NCBI RefSeq assembly: GCF_008014745.1
Contig: NZ_VPFD01000024.1
Span: forward strand, 1 to 64,000
Origin: Massilia arenae
GTDB taxonomy: Bacteria; Pseudomonadota; Gammaproteobacteria; Burkholderiales; Burkholderiaceae_D
Direction of reading: 5' to 3'
DNA: 64,000 bases
Position numbers and translations under genes: made by a program. Below, piece after piece: positions 59,804 to 64,000 of this stretch; position 1 is the stretch's first letter; every line of letters begins with the position of its first letter. The notes beneath the pieces are model-generated. The model had not been told where the DNA came from. It saw only the letters and a list, made by a program, of their open reading frames with translations, and searched no databases.

Positions 59804-59961
59804 GGAGCCTATCCCGGTAGGTGGGAGTCGCTCCTGCCGCGCCTGGTAAGCGTGCGCTGCGTTGCTCGTCGTTGCATGGCTCGCCATGCGGCCTCCTCGC
59901 GCCTTGCTCACGCGTACCATGCATCGGCATTAGCTTCCCCCCACTTACCGGGATAGGCTCC
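59804..59961. repeat. Long inverted repeat in the prkA-yeaH spacer
   Basis: Arms of 22 bases (left begins GGAGCCTATCCCGGTAGGTG; right is its complement with one mismatch) are separated by 114 bases that themselves contain a GCATGG/CCATGC hairpin. This can fold into a cruciform-like or long-stem RNA in the middle of an operon. It may be a small non-autonomous element or an operon-internal RNA element. Confidence 0.8.
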
Positions 59962-60005
59962 AGGCGCGGAACTGTCGGCACAAGATCTACCGCTCGCGCT
60001 CTGGC

Positions 60006-60114
60006 GCCGTCGCATGCGACGGCACCTCTATCTTAATACGCTGCGCGAACGAGCGTGCGACGCACGCGCAGCGTCGCGTGTTGCCGGTGGCGGCCTGCGG
60101 CGAACCGGCAACAC
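60006..60114 (-). other. Cluster of three hairpins after prkA
   Basis: 60006-60023 is a perfect 18-base palindrome (GCCGTCGCATGCGACGGC). 60053-60067 forms GCGTGC/GCACGC with a 3-base loop. 60078-60087 pairs with 60105-60114 (GTGTTGCCGG/CCGGCAACAC). None has a T run. Together with the inverted repeat they fill most of the prkA-yeaH gap. Confidence 0.75.
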
Positions 60115-60129
60115 GGGAGTTTCCCCCCG

Positions 60130-62052
60130 TTACGAGGATTTCCGCACGCGCAGATACCATTCGCACAACAGACGCACCTGCTTCGGTGTATAGCCTTTCT
60201 CTACCATGCGGGCGACGAAGTCGGCATGCTTGTTCGCATCCTCGGCACTCGCTTTTGCATTGAAGGAAATTACCGGCAAAAGTTCCTCAGTATTCGAGAA
60301 CATCTTCTTCTCGATCACGCTGCGGAACTTCTCGTAGCTAGTCCAGGCCGGATTCTTGCCGGCATTGGTGGCGCGCGCCCTGAGGCTGAAGTTGACGATC
60401 TCGTTGCGGAAATCCTTCGGATTCGATATCCCGGCCGGCTTTTCGATCTTTTCCAGCTCGGAATTGAGAGATTCGCGGTCGAAGCTTTCGCCGGTATCCG
60501 GATCGCGGAATTCCTGGTCCTGGATCCAGAAGTCGGCGAAGGTCACGTAGCGGTCGAAGATGTTCTGGCCATACTCGGAATAGCTTTCCAGGTAGGCGGT
60601 CTGGATCTCCTTGCCGATGAAATCGACGTAGCGCTGCGCCAGGTGCTCCTTGATATAGGAGAGGTAGCGCTGCTCGGTCTCGGGCGGGAACTGCTCGCGC
60701 TCGATCTGCTGTTCGAGCACGTACAGCAGGTGTACCGGATTGGCCGCCACCTCGGTATTGTCGAAGTTGAAGACCTTGGACAGGATCTTGAAAGCGAAGC
60801 GGGTCGACAGGCCGTTCATGCCTTCGTCCACGCCGGCATAGTCGACGTATTCGTGCAGCGACTTTGCCTTGGGATCGGTGTCCTTGAGGTTATCGCCATC
60901 GTAGACCAGCATCTTGGAGAAAATGCTCGAATTCTCGGGATCCTTCAGGCGCGACAGCACGGCGAACTGCGACATCATGCGCAAGGTGCCGGGTGCGCAC
61001 GGCGCCTTGTCGAGCGAGGAATTACGCAGCAGCTTGTCGTAGATCTGGATTTCATCGGACACGCGCAGGCAATACGGCACCTTCACGATATAGATGCGGT
61101 CGAGGAAAGCCTCGTTGTTGCGGTTGTTGCGGAAGGTCTTCCACTCGGATTCGTTCGAGTGCGCCAGCACGATGCCGTCGAAGGGAATCGCGCCGAAGCC
61201 TTCGGTACCCTTGTAGTTGCTCTCTTGCGTGGCGGTCAGCAGCGGATGCAGCACCTTGATCGGCGCCTTGAACATCTCGACGAATTCCATCAGGCCCTGG
61301 TTCGCCAGGCACAGGCCGCCGGAATAGCTGTAGGCGTCCGGATCGTCTTGCGGGAAATCCTCGAGCTTGCGGATATCGACCTTGCCGACCAGCGAAGAGA
61401 TGTCCTGGTTGTTTTCGTCACCCGGTTCGGTCTTGGAAATCGCGATCTGTTTCAGGATCGATGGATAGCGTCTGACGACGCGGAATTTTTCGATGTCGCC
61501 GCCAAATTCGTGCAGGCGCTTGACGGCCCACGGGCTTGGAATGGCGCGCAGGTAGCGGCGCGGAATGCCATAGTCTTCTTCGAGGATGGTGCCGTCTTCT
61601 TCTTCGCTGAACAGGCCCAGCGGCGATTCATTTACCGGCGAGCCCTTGATTGCATAAAAGGGCACGAGTTCCATCAGGCTTTTGAGTTTTTCGGCGATCG
61701 ACGATTTGCCGCCGCCGACCGGGCCGAGTAAATACAGGATCTGCTTGCGCTCTTCGAGTCCTTGCGCCGCATGGCGGAAATAAGACACCACCTGCTCGAT
61801 CACTTCTTCCATGCCGTAGAACTCGCGGAAGGCCGGATAGATCTTGATCACCTTGTTGGCGAAGATGCGCGACAGGCGTGGATCGAGGCGGGTATCGACC
61901 AGGGTGGGTTCGCCGATCGCGGCCAGCATGCGCTCAGGCGCGCTGGCATAGGTCAGCGGGTCTTTCTTGCACAGTTGGAGATATTCCGTCAGGGAGTATT
62001 CTTCTTCCCGAGTACGCTCATAGCGGGCCGCGTAGTTTTCAAAGATGCTCAT
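60130..62052 (-). CDS. prkA: PrkA-type serine protein kinase (YeaG)
   Basis: 640 residues. N-terminal AAA+ region with Walker A LLGPVGGGKSSIAEKLKSLM (near 108-127), IVLAHSNESEWKTFRNN and RIYIVKVPYCLRVSDEIQIY; C-terminal PrkA kinase-like domain (LSRLKDPENS onward to RVRKSS). In E. coli YeaG affects nitrogen and stationary-phase survival. AAAGGA is 6 bases before the ATG. First gene of prkA-yeaH-spoVR; the 347-base structured gap to yeaH is unusually long. Confidence 0.95.
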   Translation of the reverse strand: MSIFENYAARYERTREEEYSLTEYLQLCKKDPLTYASAPERMLAAIGEPTLVDTRLDPRLSRIFANKVIKIYPAFREFYGMEEVIEQVVSYFRHAAQGLEERKQILYLLGPVGGGKSSIAEKLKSLMELVPFYAIKGSPVNESPLGLFSEEEDGTILEEDYGIPRRYLRAIPSPWAVKRLHEFGGDIEKFRVVRRYPSILKQIAISKTEPGDENNQDISSLVGKVDIRKLEDFPQDDPDAYSYSGGLCLANQGLMEFVEMFKAPIKVLHPLLTATQESNYKGTEGFGAIPFDGIVLAHSNESEWKTFRNNRNNEAFLDRIYIVKVPYCLRVSDEIQIYDKLLRNSSLDKAPCAPGTLRMMSQFAVLSRLKDPENSSIFSKMLVYDGDNLKDTDPKAKSLHEYVDYAGVDEGMNGLSTRFAFKILSKVFNFDNTEVAANPVHLLYVLEQQIEREQFPPETEQRYLSYIKEHLAQRYVDFIGKEIQTAYLESYSEYGQNIFDRYVTFADFWIQDQEFRDPDTGESFDRESLNSELEKIEKPAGISNPKDFRNEIVNFSLRARATNAGKNPAWTSYEKFRSVIEKKMFSNTEELLPVISFNAKASAEDANKHADFVARMVEKGYTPKQVRLLCEWYLRVRKSS

Positions 62053-62681
62053 TGAAGTTCCTTTAATGTGCCAACAACGAATCACTGTCACAGCAGCTAC
62101 TGTCGAAGCTGCCCGGGGCCCCGGTAACTTTGTCGCGTACTCCCTGTTCGGTCGTCACGTGCCGCGCCGGGATGGCCGGCGCCGTTTGTGGAATTCACGT
62201 GCGATTGCTTTTGTCGATTCGGCGGCTCGCCAAGGCGGTGCGCCAAGGCGGTGCGCCAAATCCTCGCGTGGTGGAGAACGCTTTTTTGCGTTTATGAAAT
62301 TTATTATGTGCCTATTAGTTTCCGAAGTCAAAGCAGTGTCGTGCAAGCTGTTGAGGCGGTGCCAAGTGCTTGATTCAACTATCGAAAGTCGGTTTTTGCA
62401 GGCGTCGCGGCGGCCCAGAGAAGGTGGGGCCGGAACACGGCGTCGAGGCCGGTTTGAACGAAAGAACGGCGTGCCGGCGGCACCTCCATTTTCTTCCGTT
62501 GTGCGCCGATAGTGCACGAACTGCTCAACACGCGGCGCACGCGAATCGTGCATGTCATAGAGCCGAACGCAGCCATTTTCGCCTTGCCGCAGGCGGAAAG
62601 CGCGCATGCGTTACACTTGCCGGTCGGGTCGGAGTGACCCGGACTATTGAATATTGTCTGATGTACCTGTTGGAGAAAACC
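62053..62681. other. 629-base divergent region between prkA and the deaminase
   Basis: No supportable gene. It contains a tandem duplication of a 13-base unit (AAGGCGGTGCGCC twice at 62232-62257) and a small CGGGTC/GACCCG hairpin just before the deaminase. The frame upstream of the deaminase is open from 62370 but shows no domain and has no ribosome site. The prkA promoter must lie here; I could not identify it with confidence. Confidence 0.5.
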
Positions 62682-63689
62682 ATGCTCGACGAACGCCTGC
62701 GCAAGCTGCTGCGAAACATGCCCAAGGCAGAACTGCACATCCACATCGAGGGCTCGCTCGAACCGGAACTGATTTTTGAGCTTGCGCAAAGAAACGGCGT
62801 CGACCTCGCCTATAGCTCGGTCGAAGCGTTGCGTGAGGCCTACGCTTTCACCGATCTCCAATCTTTCCTCGACATTTATTATGCCGGCGCCAGCGTACTG
62901 CTGAAGGAACAAGACTTCTACGACATGACCGCGGCCTATCTGGCGCGCGCCCATGCCGACAATGTCCGCCACGCCGAGATCTTCTTCGATCCGCAAACCC
63001 ATACCGCGCGCGGCGTGCCGTTCGAGACCGCCATCAACGGCATCTGGCGCGCCTGCCAGGACGCCCCGCTCAGCGCCAGCCTGATCATGTGCTTCCTGCG
63101 CCACCTGTCCGAAGACGAGGCGCTCGCCACGCTCGAAGAATCGCTGCCGTTCCGCGATAAATTCATCGGCGTCGGCCTCGATTCGTCCGAGGTCGGCCAC
63201 CCGCCCGAGAAATTCGCGCGCGTGTTCGAGCGCGCCCGTGCGCTCGGCCTGCGCCTGGTCGCGCATGCGGGCGAGGAGGGCCCGCCGGCCTATATCGAAA
63301 GCGCGCTCGACGTGCTCAAGGTCGAACGCATCGACCACGGCGTGCGCAGCCTGGAAAGCCCGGCCCTGGTCGAGCGCCTGGCGCGCGAGCAGATGGCGCT
63401 CACCGTATGCCCGCTGTCGAACATCAAGCTGCGCGTGTTCGACGTGATGGGTTCGCACAATCTGCGCACCCTGCTCGACGCGAACCTGGCGGTGACCGTC
63501 AACTCGGACGATCCGGCCTATTTCGGCGGCTACGTCAACGAGAACTACTTCGCCGCCTTCGACGCGCTGCCGCTGGATGAAGGCCATGCGCGCCAGCTGG
63601 CGCGCAACAGCTTCCAAGCCGCCTTCGTCGACCCGGAGCGCAAGCGCGCCTTCCTCGCTGAAGTCGACGACTTCTTCGCCAACGCCTGA
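62682..63689 (+). CDS. Adenine deaminase of the adenosine-deaminase superfamily
   Basis: 335 residues. Metal-dependent TIM-barrel deaminase: MPKAELHIHIEGSLEPEL (HxH, about 15-32), DNVRHAEIFFDPQTH, LRLVAHAGEEGPPAYIESAL (catalytic His/Glu, about 191-210), VNSDDPAYFGGYVNENYFA (DD). The IEGSLEPEL, FFDPQTH and SSEVGHPP segments resemble the Aah1/PA0148 adenine deaminases more than classical adenosine deaminase, so adenine to hypoxanthine is the favoured reaction. Often annotated simply as adenosine deaminase. GGAGAA lies 8 bases before the ATG at 62682. Confidence 0.9.
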   Translation: MLDERLRKLLRNMPKAELHIHIEGSLEPELIFELAQRNGVDLAYSSVEALREAYAFTDLQSFLDIYYAGASVLLKEQDFYDMTAAYLARAHADNVRHAEIFFDPQTHTARGVPFETAINGIWRACQDAPLSASLIMCFLRHLSEDEALATLEESLPFRDKFIGVGLDSSEVGHPPEKFARVFERARALGLRLVAHAGEEGPPAYIESALDVLKVERIDHGVRSLESPALVERLAREQMALTVCPLSNIKLRVFDVMGSHNLRTLLDANLAVTVNSDDPAYFGGYVNENYFAAFDALPLDEGHARQLARNSFQAAFVDPERKRAFLAEVDDFFANA

Positions 63690-63711
63690 CCTTTTAGAAC
63701 GGAGCGGATCC

Positions 63712-64000
63712 ATGTTCGTCCAGGCTCTTCGCATGACGGCGCGCGACTGGCGCGCCGGTGAGCTGCGCTTCCTGCTGGTGGCGCTGATCGTCGCGGTCGC
63801 GGCTTTGAGTTCGGTCGGCTTCTTCATCGACCGCATGCGCTCGGGCATGGACCGCGACGCCCACCAGCTGCTCGGCGCCGACCTGCTGGTCAATACCGAC
63901 GACCCGGTGCGCCAGGCGTGGCGCGACGAAGCCCTGAAACGGGGCCTGCTGCTGGCCGACACCGTCACCTTCCCGAGCATGGCGCAAGCCGGCGAGGGCG
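63712..64000 (+). CDS. FtsX-family ABC transporter permease, N-terminal part
   Basis: 96 residues visible; the gene runs off the window. After MFVQALRMTARDWRAGELRF there is a membrane helix 'LLVALIVAVAALSSVGFFID' and the start of a large periplasmic domain (QLLGADLLVNTDDPV). This is the N terminus of YbbP-like permeases of the MacB/FtsX type, which usually pair with a YbbA ATPase and act with lysophospholipase TesA-type genes. GGAG precedes the ATG. Partner genes are outside the window. Confidence 0.8.
   Translation, partial: MFVQALRMTARDWRAGELRFLLVALIVAVAALSSVGFFIDRMRSGMDRDAHQLLGADLLVNTDDPVRQAWRDEALKRGLLLADTVTFPSMAQAGEG

Noticed and set aside
59783..59920. ATG-started longer version of YeaH
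   Set aside because: The TTG at 59782 has a perfect AGGAGG at 6 bases and matches the YeaH N terminus; the extension would translate the inverted repeat.
62370..62681. N-terminal extension of about 100 residues on the adenine deaminase
   Set aside because: The deaminase domain begins right after the ATG at 62682, which has a GGAGAA site; the upstream part has no domain and reads like intergenic DNA.

Overview
The window looks like a chromosomal segment of a high-GC betaproteobacterium of the Oxalobacteraceae, most likely Massilia or a close relative. This is inferred from the protein sequences and from several neighbourhoods I associate with Burkholderiales: slpA-ispH, ribF-ileS-lspA-coaBC-dut, aat-bpt-pyrD, rpmB-rpmG and prkA-yeaH-spoVR. 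No database search was possible. Almost all of it is ordinary core genome. The only mobile-element trace is a transposase tail at the extreme left edge.

Layout. 1-3.8 kb: transposase remnant, tRNA-Lys(UUU), an orphan GspE/PilB-type ATPase, a spermidine-synthase-like protein and a glycine-zipper outer-membrane protein. 4.2-9.3 kb: orphan barstar, purN, an RsmB/NOP methyltransferase, a MscS channel and a DesA-type fatty acid desaturase. 9.4-13.9 kb: DUF418 membrane protein, ribosomal proteins L33 and L28, radC, slpA and ispH. 14-17.8 kb: branched-chain amino acid ABC transporter livHMGF, without a binding protein. 17.8-23.9 kb: phasin, EamA exporter with nitroreductase, a PBP7-like endopeptidase, an IclR regulator, diacylglycerol kinase and a 1-Cys peroxiredoxin. 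24.1-27.9 kb: sulfate transporter cysTWA with a CysB-type regulator. 27.8-33.4 kb: a Fur-box-controlled FecI-type sigma factor, FecR anti-sigma factor, TonB siderophore receptor and PepSY membrane protein. 33.5-39.4 kb: Lrp regulator divergent from an RhtA-like exporter, then tas, pyrD, bpt, aat and a Nudix hydrolase. 39.5-44.3 kb: initiator tRNA-Met, an orphan Tdi1-like immunity protein, a glycosyltransferase, an AlkA-type glycosylase, an EamA transporter and an XdhC-family protein. 44.6-52 kb: a degenerate M48 lipoprotein, dut, coaBC, lspA, ileS and ribF. 52.2-56.1 kb: tonB-exbB-exbD1-exbD2-TPR energy-transduction operon. 56.9-62.1 kb: spoVR, yeaH and prkA stress operon. 62.7-64 kb: adenine deaminase and the start of an FtsX-type ABC permease.

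Two groups of genes work together across the window. The TonB/ExbB/ExbD operon would energise the ferric-siderophore receptor, whose FecI/FecR regulators sit behind a Fur operator. The cys operon couples sulfate import to its own LysR regulator.

I did not find a complete new defence or biosynthetic system. The observations most worth a second look are: an M48-family lipoprotein that has lost its zinc-protease residues; three copies of an inverted REP-like doublet of nearly constant length with compensatory base changes; a roughly 350-base highly structured spacer between prkA and yeaH; perfect hairpins in two spacers of the exb operon; an intrinsic terminator between ileS and lspA; and two orphan immunity/antitoxin-like genes (barstar and Tdi1-like).
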